Source: an uncultured Comamonadaceae bacterium
GTDB taxonomy: Bacteria > Pseudomonadota > Gammaproteobacteria > Burkholderiales > Burkholderiaceae
DNA length: 42,582 nt
Assembly (NCBI GenBank): GCA_946482595.1
Contig: CAMLSD010000033.1
Location: forward strand, 1-42,582
Reading direction: 5' to 3'
Within the stretch, counting starts at the first letter, position 1. Each line of letters starts with the position of its first letter. The notes beneath the pieces are model-generated. The model ran no database searches and was not told the DNA's origin. It saw only the letters and a program-made list of their open reading frames with translations. The position numbers were made by a program, and so were the translations under genes. Of this stretch, positions 1 to 7,773 are shown piece by piece.

Positions 1-515
1 GGGGGAGCGTTGGCGTGGCGCTGCTGCGTTGGGTGGCGCTGCTGTTTCGCCCCTGTCGGGGCGAGCCGGGAGTTCGCCCCGGCGGGCGAGTTCCTGTTCT
101 TTGCGTGCCCAAAGAAAAGGAACCAAAAGAAAGGGCACCCCCGAGTGCTCGGTTTCCGTTGGCACGGAAACTCCCCTGCGCTGCTCGGCCCGGGCGGGAA
201 GGGGGCAAACTCGCCCTGCGGGCTCAGACAAGCCCCCTTCTTGATCCGCCCGGCCCTGCGCTGCTCAGCGACCCCAAGGGGGCCCCGAACACGAACCGCA
301 CGAACGGAAAGACGAGACCGGTCCCTGACGGGACCGGTCAGGCCGCAGCGACACAAGCTCCCTCTCCCGCCTGCGGGAGAGGGAGTGACCCCCGGGCTCG
401 CCCCGGCAGGGGCGATACACGGCGCCACGCACCACCGCGGCAGCGACTCGCAGCACGCCCTCTCCCCGACCCTCTCCCGCAAGCGGGAGAGGGAGTCAAT
501 CCCCTCGGTGAATCA
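1..515. repeat. Gene-free island of GC-rich palindromic repeats
   Basis: No convincing gene lies here, although GC richness leaves several frames open. It holds dispersed-repeat material. A near-palindromic block around 90-135 pairs TTCTTTGCGTGCCC with AAAGAAAAGGAACC-type sequence, a motif I recall as a common intergenic repeat in Burkholderiales and Xanthomonadales. A perfect hairpin with 13-bp arms (CTCCCTCTCCCGC / GCGGGAGAGGGAG) lies at 358-385, and a second copy of the same palindrome (11-bp arms) at 470-493. A CGCCCC...GGGGCG hairpin lies near 50-66. They may act as REP-like elements or as factor-dependent terminators behind the LysR gene; no T-tract follows either arm. Confidence 0.6.
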
Positions 516-516
516 G

Positions 517-1434
517 CTACCGGCACGCCTCGGCACACCCCATCAGCACCTGCCTGAACCACACGGCCGCCGGGTCCTGGTGGGTGCGTTCATGCCACAC
601 CGCACGCACCGCCACCCGGGGCGGCTGCACCTGCCGCGGCAGGCGCAGCACGCGCAGGCCGAACACGGCGCTGTAGAGGCGGGCCAGCCGCTCGGTCATC
701 AGAGCCAGGCAGTCCCCCTGGGCGGCGATCGCGGCCGCCGTCGAGGTGTGCTGGACCGAGGCCGCGAGCTGGAAGGGCTGCCGATGTGCACTGAAGACTC
801 GTCGCAGCTCGACCTCCAGCGCGGCCGGGTGTGGCACCACCACCACCTGCGGCGTGGCGAGGAACTGCGCCAGTGACAGGCGGGTGCGCACCACCGGGTG
901 ATCACGCCGCACCACGGCGACCAGATCCTGCTCATACAGCAGCACGGCCCGCAGGTCGGGCGGCACGCTTTCGTGGTGGCCGATCACCATGTCCAGCGCC
1001 CCGCTGCCCAGCGCATCCTCGGGCACCTCGGCACCGGCCGCGCTGATCCTCAGCCTGATGCCCGGCGCCTGCTCGGCCAGGCGTTGCACCAGCAGCGGCA
1101 CCAGTTGCTGGCCCACGGCATCGGACACCGCCAGGTGCATGCGACGTGAAACCTGTGCCGGGTCGAAGCGTCCCGGGCCGGCAAACACCTTGTCGACTTT
1201 GTCCAGCGCTTCACGCACCAGCGGCTGCAGGCTCAGGGCGCGCGCGGTGGGCACGAGGTCACGACCGCGGCGCACCAGCAACGGGTCGCCAAACACCCGG
1301 CGCAGTTGCGCCAGCGCATTGCTGGCCGCCGGCTGGCTCAGGTGCAGCCGCTCGGCCGCGCGCGTCACGTTCTGTTCGACCAGCAGGGCGTCCAGGGCGG
1401 CAAGCAGCCCGAGGTGGTGGCGGTTCATATCCAT
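517..1434 (-). CDS. LysR-family transcriptional regulator
   Basis: A 305-aa LysR-type regulator of normal family length. Residues 1-65 form the winged helix-turn-helix (NVTRAAERLHLSQPAASNAL is the classic LysR recognition-helix region). Residues 90-300 form the periplasmic-binding-protein-like effector domain. It is divergent from the secreted protein at 1552. The 117-bp gap contains an ATC-N9-GAT motif (1460-1474) inside a 6-bp inverted repeat, the typical half-site arrangement bound by LysR proteins, so auto-repression and control of the divergent gene are likely. The start at 1434 is followed by an alternative ATG two codons later. The effector cannot be told from sequence. Confidence 0.93.
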   Translation of the reverse strand: MDMNRHHLGLLAALDALLVEQNVTRAAERLHLSQPAASNALAQLRRVFGDPLLVRRGRDLVPTARALSLQPLVREALDKVDKVFAGPGRFDPAQVSRRMHLAVSDAVGQQLVPLLVQRLAEQAPGIRLRISAAGAEVPEDALGSGALDMVIGHHESVPPDLRAVLLYEQDLVAVVRRDHPVVRTRLSLAQFLATPQVVVVPHPAALEVELRRVFSAHRQPFQLAASVQHTSTAAAIAAQGDCLALMTERLARLYSAVFGLRVLRLPRQVQPPRVAVRAVWHERTHQDPAAVWFRQVLMGCAEACR

Positions 1435-1477
1435 GATTCAAATACCTCGGATCTGCAGAATCGATTTCCATGATTCT
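1430..1477. promoter_or_regulatory. Putative LysR operator between divergent genes
   Basis: AGAATC (1457-1462) and GATTCT (1472-1477) form a perfect inverted repeat around nine bases, giving the ATC-N9-GAT core known for NodD-like LysR proteins. A 10-bp direct repeat TCCATGATTC occurs at 1430-1439 (overlapping the LysR start codon) and at 1467-1476. This arrangement could give a recognition site and an activation/autoregulation site. Binding by the adjacent LysR protein is inferred. Confidence 0.5.
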
Positions 1478-1551
1478 AGGAGCGGCCGTAGTCTGAAGGC
1501 CTGATTCGGCTTCCCCTTGATCCAACGCCTTTCACCACTGCGAGACCTGCC

Positions 1552-2211
1552 ATGAACACGACCCTCACTCCCACGCGCCGGCCCTGGCTGGCGACCCTGT
1601 TCTCCCTGATGACGGCCGGCGCATCGGCTGCACCGGCGGCATCGAACCTGCCGCTGGTCGAGCTGCCGCCGGCGGCGACCGCGGGCGCACCGCTGGCCAC
1701 GCTGGTGTGGGTGGGCATCGGCCGCGCCTCGGTCTGGGTTGATGGCGCGTGGCGCGCGGCGCCGGCCCACGACTACGAGTTTTCGGTCACCCAGCGTCGT
1801 CATGCCGACCGTTGGGAGTCGATCAAGGTGCAGCACCGGCGGCACCCTGACTACGACGGCAGCGCAGGCGCGCGTGACCAGGCGCACTACTTTCGTGTCG
1901 ATTACCCGCCCGCGGCGGGCGAGGCACCGCGTGCCTTTCGTCTGCAGTCCAGCCTCGGCCAGGGTGAGGGTCGGATCGACGCCCGGTTTGCCGAGGGCCT
2001 GATGGATTTCGATGCCAGGGGCGTGAGCCTGTTTGCACCCTACAACCGATACCGCATCACGCAGCGTTATGACTATGCCCAGGGCCGCCTGAGCGAAACC
2101 GTGGAGCTGTTCAAGCGTTCGGGCGAGCGCGAGTCACCGTTCATGCGGTTCGAGGAGCAGGCCGGGCTGTTTTCGCCCGGGCCGGTGGCGGGAGTACCCG
2201 GCCTGCCGTGA
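1552..2211 (+). CDS. Secreted protein of unknown function
   Basis: A 219-aa protein whose first 26 or so residues look like a Sec signal peptide (basic Thr-Arg-Arg start, hydrophobic LATLFSLMTAGASA core, AXA-type cleavage site), so it is probably periplasmic or exported. The mature part is rich in aromatic and charged residues (WESIKVQHRR, YFRVDYPPA, YNRYRITQRYDY), suggesting a beta-rich fold. I do not recognise a family. It is transcribed divergently from the LysR gene across a candidate LysR operator, so it may be the target of that regulator. It ends 10 bp before the convergent helicase gene. Confidence 0.75.
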   Translation: MNTTLTPTRRPWLATLFSLMTAGASAAPAASNLPLVELPPAATAGAPLATLVWVGIGRASVWVDGAWRAAPAHDYEFSVTQRRHADRWESIKVQHRRHPDYDGSAGARDQAHYFRVDYPPAAGEAPRAFRLQSSLGQGEGRIDARFAEGLMDFDARGVSLFAPYNRYRITQRYDYAQGRLSETVELFKRSGERESPFMRFEEQAGLFSPGPVAGVPGLP

Positions 2212-2221
2212 GTGGCCGTGC

Positions 2222-4300
2222 TCAGCGCCAGCGGCCCAGCAGGCGGGCGCCCACGTCGCTGCCCGGGCCCAGGTGCTCAAGCGAAGGCGGTGCCGTCACG
2301 TCCAGCGGCGCCGCCGTGGCCCGGGTCTCGAACAGCGGGGCCAGATCGGCTGGCACGAAGCGGGTCAGGCTGCCGTACAGATGGCGATCGCCGAGGGCCC
2401 CTTGCTGCGTGACGTAAAAACGCTGCGGCACGATCAGCTGCAGGTGCTGTCGGGCGCGGGTCATCGCAACGTAGAGCAGGCGCCGTTCTTCTTCGATCTG
2501 CGCGGCCGTGCCGGTGGCCATGTCGGACGGGATGCAGCCGTCCACGGCATTGAGCAGGTAGACCGCCTGCCACTCCTGGCCCTTGGCCGAGTGGATGGTC
2601 GACAGGATCAGGTAGTCCTCGTCGAGCCCTGGCGGGCCCGACAGATCGCTTGTGGCTTCCGGCGGGTCCAGGGCGAGGTCGCTCAGGAAGCGCGCTCGGT
2701 CGCCGTGGCTGCCGGCCAGCCGCACGAGCTGGTCGAGGTCGCCCTGGCGCACCGCGGCATCGTCGTGCAGGCGATGAAGGTGGGGCAGGTACCAGTCGCG
2801 CGCGCAGCCGAGTTCATCGGGCCAGCCGACACGATCGAGGTGCAGTTGCGCCAGCAGCGCTGCCAGCGCCTGCCAGTCGTCGGCTGCGGCCGCGGGCGGC
2901 GTGAACTCGCGCCAGGCCTGCACCGGGTCGGGGGCGGCGTCCAGGGCATCGAGCAGGGCGCGCGACGTGGCCGCACCGATGCCCGGCACCAGCTGGGCCA
3001 CGCGAAAGCCGGCCAGGCGATGGCGCGGGTTGGTGGCCCATCGCAGCACGGCCAGCAGGTCCTTGATGTGGGCGGCCTCCAGGAACTTCAGGCCGCCGAA
3101 TTTCACGAACGGGATGTTGCGGCGGGCCAGCTCCAGTTCGAGCGCGGCGCTGTGGTGAGCGGTGCGGAACAATACCGCCTGCGACTTCAGCCGCAGGCCG
3201 CCTTCGCGCAGGCGCAGCACCTCGTCGGCCACCCAGCGTGCCTGGGCGAGTTCGTCGGCCACGGTCACCAGGGCCGGCTTTTCGCTGCCGATGCGGTCCG
3301 TCCACAAGTGCTTGGGGTGGCGTTCGGTGGCCAGCGCGATCACCGCGTTCGAGGCGTCGAGGATGGGCTGGGTGGAGCGGTAGTTGCGCTCCAGCGCCAC
3401 CACACGGGTTGCCGGGCCGTACTGCGCCGGAAAGTCGAGGATGTTGCGCACCTCGGCGGCGCGGAAGGCGTAGATCGACTGGGCGTCGTCGCCCACCACC
3501 GTCAGGCCGCGGCCGTCGGGCTTGAGCGCGTGCAGGATGGCCGACTGCAACCGGTTGGTGTCCTGGTACTCGTCGACCAGCACATGGTCGAAACGCGCGC
3601 CCACCGCCTGCGCCAGCGCCGGGTCGGCCAGCATCTCGCACCAGTAGAGCAACAGGTCGTCGTAGTCGAGCAGGTGCTGCTGCTGTTTGGTGGCGGCATA
3701 GCGGCCGAAAAGCTGCGTGAGTTCGGCTTGCCAGTCGGCACACCACGGGTAGTGCCACTGGAGCACCTCGTCGAGTGGTGCCTGGCTGTTCACCACCCGC
3801 GAGTAGATCGCCAGGCAGGTGCCCTTCAGCGGAAAGCGCCGCTTCGAGCGGGCGTGACCCAGCTCCTCGCGCACCCAGCCCATCAGGTCTTCGGCGTCGC
3901 CGCGGTCGAGGATGCTGAAGGCGTCGCTCAGGCCGATGTGTCCGGCGTACTCGCGCAGCAGCCGGGCGCCGACGGCGTGAAAGGTGCCGGCCCAGGGCAG
4001 GGCCGGCGGCCGGTCGACGCCGCGCAGGTTCAGGGCCTGCATCAAGGTCTGGCCGACCCGGCGCTCCATCTCGTGGGCGGCGCGGCGCGAAAACGTGAGC
4101 AGCAGCAGCCGCTGCGGGTCGGCACCATCGAGCACCAGGCGGGCCACCCGGCTGGCGAGTGTGCTGGTCTTGCCCGATCCGGCGCCGGCAATCACCAGCA
4201 GCGGGTCGTTGCCGTGCCACACCGCCTCGCGTTGCTCGGCGTTGAGGGCATCGAAGGGGCTCGCCGTCGCGGGCGGGGCAGGGGCAAGGAGGGTGGACAT
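2222..4300 (-). CDS. UvrD/Rep-family ATP-dependent 3'-5' DNA helicase
   Basis: A 692-aa superfamily 1A helicase. All signature motifs are visible: Walker A AGAGSGKT at residues 38-45, Walker B VLVDEYQDTN, motif III GDDAQSIYAFRAA, motif IV LERNYRST, motif V STIHSAKGQEW and motif VI LLYVAMTRAR. These support ATP-driven unwinding in repair or replication restart. The length is like UvrD/Rep/PcrA (about 670-750 aa), but the C-terminal region is short and lacks a recognisable UvrD tail. Whether it is the housekeeping UvrD or an additional paralogue cannot be decided here. A start at 4300 gives an intact N-terminal Q-motif region (FDALNAEQREAV). Confidence 0.93.
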   Translation of the reverse strand: MSTLLAPAPPATASPFDALNAEQREAVWHGNDPLLVIAGAGSGKTSTLASRVARLVLDGADPQRLLLLTFSRRAAHEMERRVGQTLMQALNLRGVDRPPALPWAGTFHAVGARLLREYAGHIGLSDAFSILDRGDAEDLMGWVREELGHARSKRRFPLKGTCLAIYSRVVNSQAPLDEVLQWHYPWCADWQAELTQLFGRYAATKQQQHLLDYDDLLLYWCEMLADPALAQAVGARFDHVLVDEYQDTNRLQSAILHALKPDGRGLTVVGDDAQSIYAFRAAEVRNILDFPAQYGPATRVVALERNYRSTQPILDASNAVIALATERHPKHLWTDRIGSEKPALVTVADELAQARWVADEVLRLREGGLRLKSQAVLFRTAHHSAALELELARRNIPFVKFGGLKFLEAAHIKDLLAVLRWATNPRHRLAGFRVAQLVPGIGAATSRALLDALDAAPDPVQAWREFTPPAAAADDWQALAALLAQLHLDRVGWPDELGCARDWYLPHLHRLHDDAAVRQGDLDQLVRLAGSHGDRARFLSDLALDPPEATSDLSGPPGLDEDYLILSTIHSAKGQEWQAVYLLNAVDGCIPSDMATGTAAQIEEERRLLYVAMTRARQHLQLIVPQRFYVTQQGALGDRHLYGSLTRFVPADLAPLFETRATAAPLDVTAPPSLEHLGPGSDVGARLLGRWR

Positions 4301-4394
4301 GACTGCGGCGGACGGCCCGTGAAATCGGGCGCGGCCAGCCGCAACTGTATATCCATCCAGCCTGCGCGGGTGACTGGCCGCACCGGGGCCGCGC

Positions 4395-4841
4395 TCAGGC
4401 CGGGATCGGCTGGTGCAGGCTCACGTTGATCCGGTTCCAGGCGTTGATCGCGCCGATGGCAAACGACAGCTCGGCAATCTGCTCGTCCGAAAAGTGCGCG
4501 CGCAGCGCCTCGAACTCGGCCTCGCCGGGCTGGCGTTGCGGGATCAGCGTGACGGCTTCGGTCCAGGCGAGCGCGGCCCGCTCGGCCGGCTCCAGCCAGG
4601 GCGATTCACGCCATCCGGCCACGCTGTTGATGTGGCGCGCCTGCATGCCCAGCCGCGTGAGTTCGTGCCAGTGCATGTCGATGCAGTAGCCGCAGCCGTT
4701 GATCTGCGACGCGCGCAGGAAGACCATCGCCGTGAGGCGTGCCCCGAGCGGGCCCTTGTGCAGGTCCATCGACAGCTGAACGAGCTGCTTGAACGAACGC
4801 GCGGCCAGGCGCGGGTAGTCGATGCGGGAGGTGTTGGTCAT
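4395..4841 (-). CDS. AhpD-like carboxymuconolactone decarboxylase family protein (ECF41 partner)
   Basis: A 148-aa protein with the AhpD core motif Cys-Gly-Tyr-Cys-x3-His (NGCGYCIDMH), which in this fold gives peroxidase or disulfide-reductase chemistry. The start at 4841 (MTNTSR) was chosen because it matches the family N-terminus and lies downstream of a perfect ECF41 promoter (4893-4919). It is the gene immediately downstream of the sigma factor; ECF41 sigma genes are known to sit next to a carboxymuconolactone decarboxylase, oxidoreductase or epimerase ('COE') gene that is their main target. The physiological substrate is unknown, as for other ECF41 partners. Confidence 0.92.
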   Translation of the reverse strand: MTNTSRIDYPRLAARSFKQLVQLSMDLHKGPLGARLTAMVFLRASQINGCGYCIDMHWHELTRLGMQARHINSVAGWRESPWLEPAERAALAWTEAVTLIPQRQPGEAEFEALRAHFSDEQIAELSFAIGAINAWNRINVSLHQPIPA

Positions 4842-4862
4842 GAGCTTGGCTCCAGGTCGCAA

Positions 4863-4879
4863 GGCCGCACCGTGCGGCC
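4863..4879 (-). other. Perfect hairpin in the 5' leader of the AhpD-like gene
   Basis: GGCCGCAC-C-GTGCGGCC is a perfect 8-bp inverted repeat with a single central base (real loop probably 3-5 nt). It lies between the ECF41-type promoter and the start codon, 22 nt from the ATG. There is no following T-tract, so a classic terminator is unlikely. It could stabilise the leader, modulate translation, or end the upstream sigma-factor transcript. Confidence 0.45.
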
Positions 4880-4892
4880 CCTCTTCTGTCAA

Positions 4893-4919
4893 GACGCAGC
4901 AGCCGGGTGGGTTGTGACA
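4893..4919 (-). promoter_or_regulatory. ECF41-type promoter of the AhpD-like gene
   Basis: Read on the minus strand: TGTCACA (4919-4913), a 16-bp spacer, then CGTC (4896-4893). This is an exact match to the TGTCACA-N16-CGTC promoter that I recall being reported for ECF41 sigma factors upstream of their COE partner genes. It lies 52 bp from the start codon at 4841. The last eight spacer bases, GGCTGCTG, are identical to those in the second copy in front of the sigma gene. Confidence 0.88.
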
Positions 4920-4930
4920 GCGCGGCGGCC

Positions 4931-5800
4931 TCAGGCCGTGTGGCTGATGCGGGCGAGCTTGTCGGGGTTCATCACGGTGTAGATGCCGGTGATGCGTTGA
5001 CCGTCGGTGGTGAAGCTCAGCACCGCGTTCAGGGCACCGTCCACATAGCGCATCAACCCGGGTTCACCGTTGATGCGTGCCATGCGCCACTGCAGCCGCT
5101 CGCCGAGCTGGCGGTTCTGGGCCCAGTGCAGGTTGGCGATGCGATGCACACCGTGCTGGACCCGCGGCGAGGCAAAGACCTTGCCGCCGCCATCGGCCAC
5201 CGCGAGCACGTCATCGGCCAGCAGGGCCTTGATGCGGTCGCGATCGCCACTGCGTGAAGCCACCACAAACCCTTCGAGCAGGCGCCGATGCTGGGCCGGG
5301 TCGGTCGTGAAGCGTGGACGCTGGTCGCGCACCCGCTCGTTGGCCCGGTGCACCAGTTGCCGGCAGGCCGCCTCGGACTTGTCCAGCACCCGGGCCACGT
5401 CGGCATAGTCATGGTCGAACACCTGCCGCAGCAGGAAGGCGGCCCGCTCCTCGGGCGCCAGGCGCTCCAGCACCCACAGCAGGGCCACTGACAGATCGCT
5501 GGCCTGCTCGGCCAGCGATTCGGGCGTGTGTTCGTCGATCTCCACCAGAGGCTCGGGCAACCATTCGCCGGGGTACACCTCGCGGTGGTTGCGGGCCTCG
5601 CGCAGCCGGTCGATGGCCAGGCGGGTCACCACCGTCACCAGCCAGGCCTCACCGGAGGCGATGGCAGCATGGTTGCTGCCGTGCCAGCGCAGCCAGGCGT
5701 CCTGCACCACGTCTTCGGCATCGGCGCGCACGCCAAGCATGCGGTAGGCGATGCCCAGCAGGCGCGGACGCAGGGTCGAGAACAGTTCGGTCGGGGTCAT
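4931..5800 (-). CDS. ECF41-group RNA polymerase sigma factor (SigJ-like) with fused C-terminal regulatory domain
   Basis: A 289-aa ECF sigma factor: sigma2 region in residues 1-75 (LFSTLRPRLLGIAYRMLG, EDVVQDAWLRW), sigma4 around 105-165 (RAAFLLRQVFDHDYADVARVL), then a SnoaL-like C-terminal domain of about 110 aa. Three ECF41 signatures are present: WLPEP in the linker, DGGGK at the start of the C-terminal domain and NPDKL near the end. In this group the fused domain replaces an anti-sigma factor. The start at 5800 (MTPTELF) fits family N-termini. It is preceded by its own ECF41 promoter so closely that the mRNA would be almost leaderless. It is followed by the AhpD-like partner gene. Confidence 0.95.
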   Translation of the reverse strand: MTPTELFSTLRPRLLGIAYRMLGVRADAEDVVQDAWLRWHGSNHAAIASGEAWLVTVVTRLAIDRLREARNHREVYPGEWLPEPLVEIDEHTPESLAEQASDLSVALLWVLERLAPEERAAFLLRQVFDHDYADVARVLDKSEAACRQLVHRANERVRDQRPRFTTDPAQHRRLLEGFVVASRSGDRDRIKALLADDVLAVADGGGKVFASPRVQHGVHRIANLHWAQNRQLGERLQWRMARINGEPGLMRYVDGALNAVLSFTTDGQRITGIYTVMNPDKLARISHTA

Positions 5801-5808
5801 GCGGGCCA

Positions 5809-5835
5809 GACGCAGCAGCCTGCCATTGTGTGACA
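5809..5835 (-). promoter_or_regulatory. Second ECF41-type promoter, upstream of the sigma gene itself
   Basis: On the minus strand: TGTCACA (5835-5829), a 16-bp spacer, CGTC (5812-5809). It is identical in motif and spacing to the copy before the AhpD-like gene, including the GGCTGCTG spacer end. Only eight bases separate the -10 element from the ATG at 5800, so transcription would start at or within a few bases of the start codon. This implies positive autoregulation and a leaderless or near-leaderless message. Confidence 0.82.
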
Positions 5836-5893
5836 GCCCCCCATGCACCGGGCCGGCCCATCGGGCCAGGGCGCGGGCACCTGAGGCGGGCAT

Positions 5894-6187
5894 GGCCGGG
5901 CCTGTGTGGCCCCGGTGTGGGGCGGTTTGCCGTCAAAAAGCCGCCAATACGCCACAACCGCCTGGCACACAAGCTGCTAGATACCCTGACATTACGTTGA
6001 CGGTATCTCGCTAATATATTTGCAATAGATTGATCGAGCTGCCCCCTGTCGGGGTGGGTCCGGCGGAGGCGGGGGTGCCAACCCCGCCCTGGACCCGCCG
6101 CGCGGCCCTTCAGCGTGATCGATCCCGCACGAACGATCCAGCACGATCGATCCCGCCCGCCCCCCTTGTTTCATACAGGAGCCCCCC
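5894..6187. promoter_or_regulatory. Divergent control region upstream of the hydroxyproline operon
   Basis: No gene is seen in this 294-bp stretch. It holds a perfect 7-bp inverted repeat AGATACC (5979-5985) / GGTATCT (6002-6008), overlapping a possible -35 (TTGACG, 5997-6002) with an AT-rich island and possible -10 (TGCAAT, 6021-6026, spacer 18). A stem-loop GGCGGGG/CCCCGCC lies at 6068-6088, and two direct copies of GATCGATCCCGC at 6117-6128 and 6145-6156. The inverted repeat is a candidate operator for the GntR regulator encoded at the end of the operon. A good ribosome binding site, AGGAG, lies just before the GTG start at 6188. Individual assignments are inference. Confidence 0.45.
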
Positions 6188-7102
6188 GTGAACATTCCCC
6201 GCTGGCAAGGTGTCTTTCCCGCCGTCACCACCAAGTTCCATCCCGACGAAAGCATCGACGCCGAAGGCACGGCCCGGCACATCGATTTCCAGATCCGCAA
6301 CGGCATCCACGGCCTCGTGACCTGCGGGTCGCTGGGCGAGGCCAGCACGCTGTCGCTCGAGGAGAAGGTCGAGGTGGCCCGCATCGCGGTGGAGACGGCG
6401 AACGGCCGCATCCCGGTGCTGGCCAATGTGTCCGAAACCCGCACGCGGGAGGCCCTGCGCTACATCGACGCGGCCAACCGGGTGGGTGTGGCCGGCTTCA
6501 TGGTGATGCCCTCGGTGATCTACGTGGCCGATGCACGCGAGGCCATGCTCAATGTGCGCACGATGGCCGAGGCCGCGCAGAAGCCGATCATGGTCTACAA
6601 CAACCCGGTGGCCTACCGGGTGGACCTCAAGCCCGAGCACATGCTGGAGCTGGCCGATTGCCCCTGGATCACCGCGATCAAGGAAAGCACCGACAACATC
6701 CGCCGCATCACCGACCTGCGCAACACGGTGGGGGATCGCTACCAGCTTTTCATCGGTGTGGACGACCTGGCCTACGAGGCGCTGGCGCTGGGTGCCGACG
6801 GCCTGTTGGCCGGTGTGGGCTGCGCCTTCCCGCGTGAGACGGTGGCGCTGTACGAGCTGATGAAGGCCGGGGACTTTGCGCGTGCGCTCAAGCTGTACCA
6901 GTGGATGACGCCGATGCTGCACCTGGACGTATCGACCAAGCTGGTGCAGAACCTCAAGCTGATCGACGCGCTGGTGGGTGTGGGCACCGAACATGTGCGC
7001 CGCCCGCGCCTGCCGCTGATCGGTGCCGAGCGCGAGCATGTCGAGGCCGTGGTGCGCAAGGCGCTGGCCACGCGCCCGGCCGAGTTCCGCTCGGTGGACT
7101 GA
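6188..7102 (+). CDS. DapA/NanA-family aldolase-fold protein, likely 1-pyrroline-4-hydroxy-2-carboxylate deaminase
   Basis: A 304-aa class I aldolase-fold protein. Visible are the substrate-carboxylate loop (GSLGEAST, residues 48-54), the catalytic Tyr137 (MVYNNP) and the Schiff-base Lys165 (TAIKEST). General family members make dihydrodipicolinate or cleave sialic acid. Here the operon also encodes a hydroxyproline epimerase and a multi-subunit D-hydroxyproline dehydrogenase, so the likely reaction is deamination of 1-pyrroline-4-hydroxy-2-carboxylate to 2-oxoglutarate semialdehyde. The start is GTG at 6188 with AGGAG 7 nt upstream. It is the first gene of the operon. The specific function rests on context, not on diagnostic residues. 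Confidence 0.85.
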   Translation: MNIPRWQGVFPAVTTKFHPDESIDAEGTARHIDFQIRNGIHGLVTCGSLGEASTLSLEEKVEVARIAVETANGRIPVLANVSETRTREALRYIDAANRVGVAGFMVMPSVIYVADAREAMLNVRTMAEAAQKPIMVYNNPVAYRVDLKPEHMLELADCPWITAIKESTDNIRRITDLRNTVGDRYQLFIGVDDLAYEALALGADGLLAGVGCAFPRETVALYELMKAGDFARALKLYQWMTPMLHLDVSTKLVQNLKLIDALVGVGTEHVRRPRLPLIGAEREHVEAVVRKALATRPAEFRSVD

Positions 7103-7141
7103 GCCGCGCGGCAGCCCTGCCAACGGACGAACCACCCGGTC

Positions 7142-7756
7142 ATGCCCACCGTTCCCGCACCCCGCCGCCCGATCACCCGGGCCGTGCTGCGCCTGTCCGG
7201 CGCGGTGATCCAGGTCGAGCGCCTGGTGTTGATGGGCCTGCTGGCCTGGTTGCTGCTGCTGATCCTGCTCAATGTGGTGACGCGCTATGCCGGCGTGCCG
7301 CTTTACTGGGTGGATGAGGCGGCGGTGTATTCGGTCGTCTGGCTCACCTTCGTGGGCGCCAGTGCCATGACCCGGCTGCGCATGGACTTTGCCGTCACGC
7401 TGCTGACCGACAAGCTCGGCCCGCGCAGCGCCCGGCGGGTGCGCTGCGCCGCCACGGCAAGCGTGCTGGGTTTTGGTCTGGCGCTGGTGGCGATGTGTTG
7501 GCTCTGGATGGACCCGGTGGGCATCGCCCGCCATGGCTTCGATGCACGCGAGTACGCCGCGCAGAGCTTCAACTTCCTCTACACCGAACGTACGCAGACG
7601 CTGAACTGGCCCACCTGGGTGGTGCAGCTCATCCTGCCCATCTTTGCACTGACCTTTTCGCTGCATGCGCTGGCCAACCTGCTCGAGGACCTGGGCCGCC
7701 TGCCGCGCGAGACGATCCCGGGCTTCCCGCAGGGCCAGGCCGACGCGGTGAACTGA
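7142..7756 (+). CDS. TRAP transporter small membrane subunit (DctQ type)
   Basis: A 204-aa inner-membrane protein with four hydrophobic segments (about residues 22-45, 50-72, 98-120 and 150-175), the usual DctQ topology and length. Conserved-type features include NVVTRY after helix 1 and the WVDEAAVYSVVWLTFVGA stretch in helix 2. It joins the large permease encoded 17 bp downstream and the periplasmic binding protein to import an organic acid or amino acid by ion symport. Its place between the deaminase and epimerase genes suggests hydroxyproline or a related proline derivative as substrate. Confidence 0.93.
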   Translation: MPTVPAPRRPITRAVLRLSGAVIQVERLVLMGLLAWLLLLILLNVVTRYAGVPLYWVDEAAVYSVVWLTFVGASAMTRLRMDFAVTLLTDKLGPRSARRVRCAATASVLGFGLALVAMCWLWMDPVGIARHGFDAREYAAQSFNFLYTERTQTLNWPTWVVQLILPIFALTFSLHALANLLEDLGRLPRETIPGFPQGQADAVN

Positions 7757-7773
7757 GAGGCTGAGGCGACCCC

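Noticed and set aside
10..876. A 288-codon frame across the first 900 bases
   Set aside because: It runs through palindromic repeats and then antisense to the LysR gene, has no protein-like composition and no ribosome binding site.
2273..4429. A 718-codon open frame on the plus strand opposite the helicase gene
   Set aside because: It is the mirror of a real gene in GC-rich DNA: its translation is rich in Gln/His/Arg/Gly, has no recognisable domain and no ribosome binding site. The opposite strand encodes all helicase motifs.
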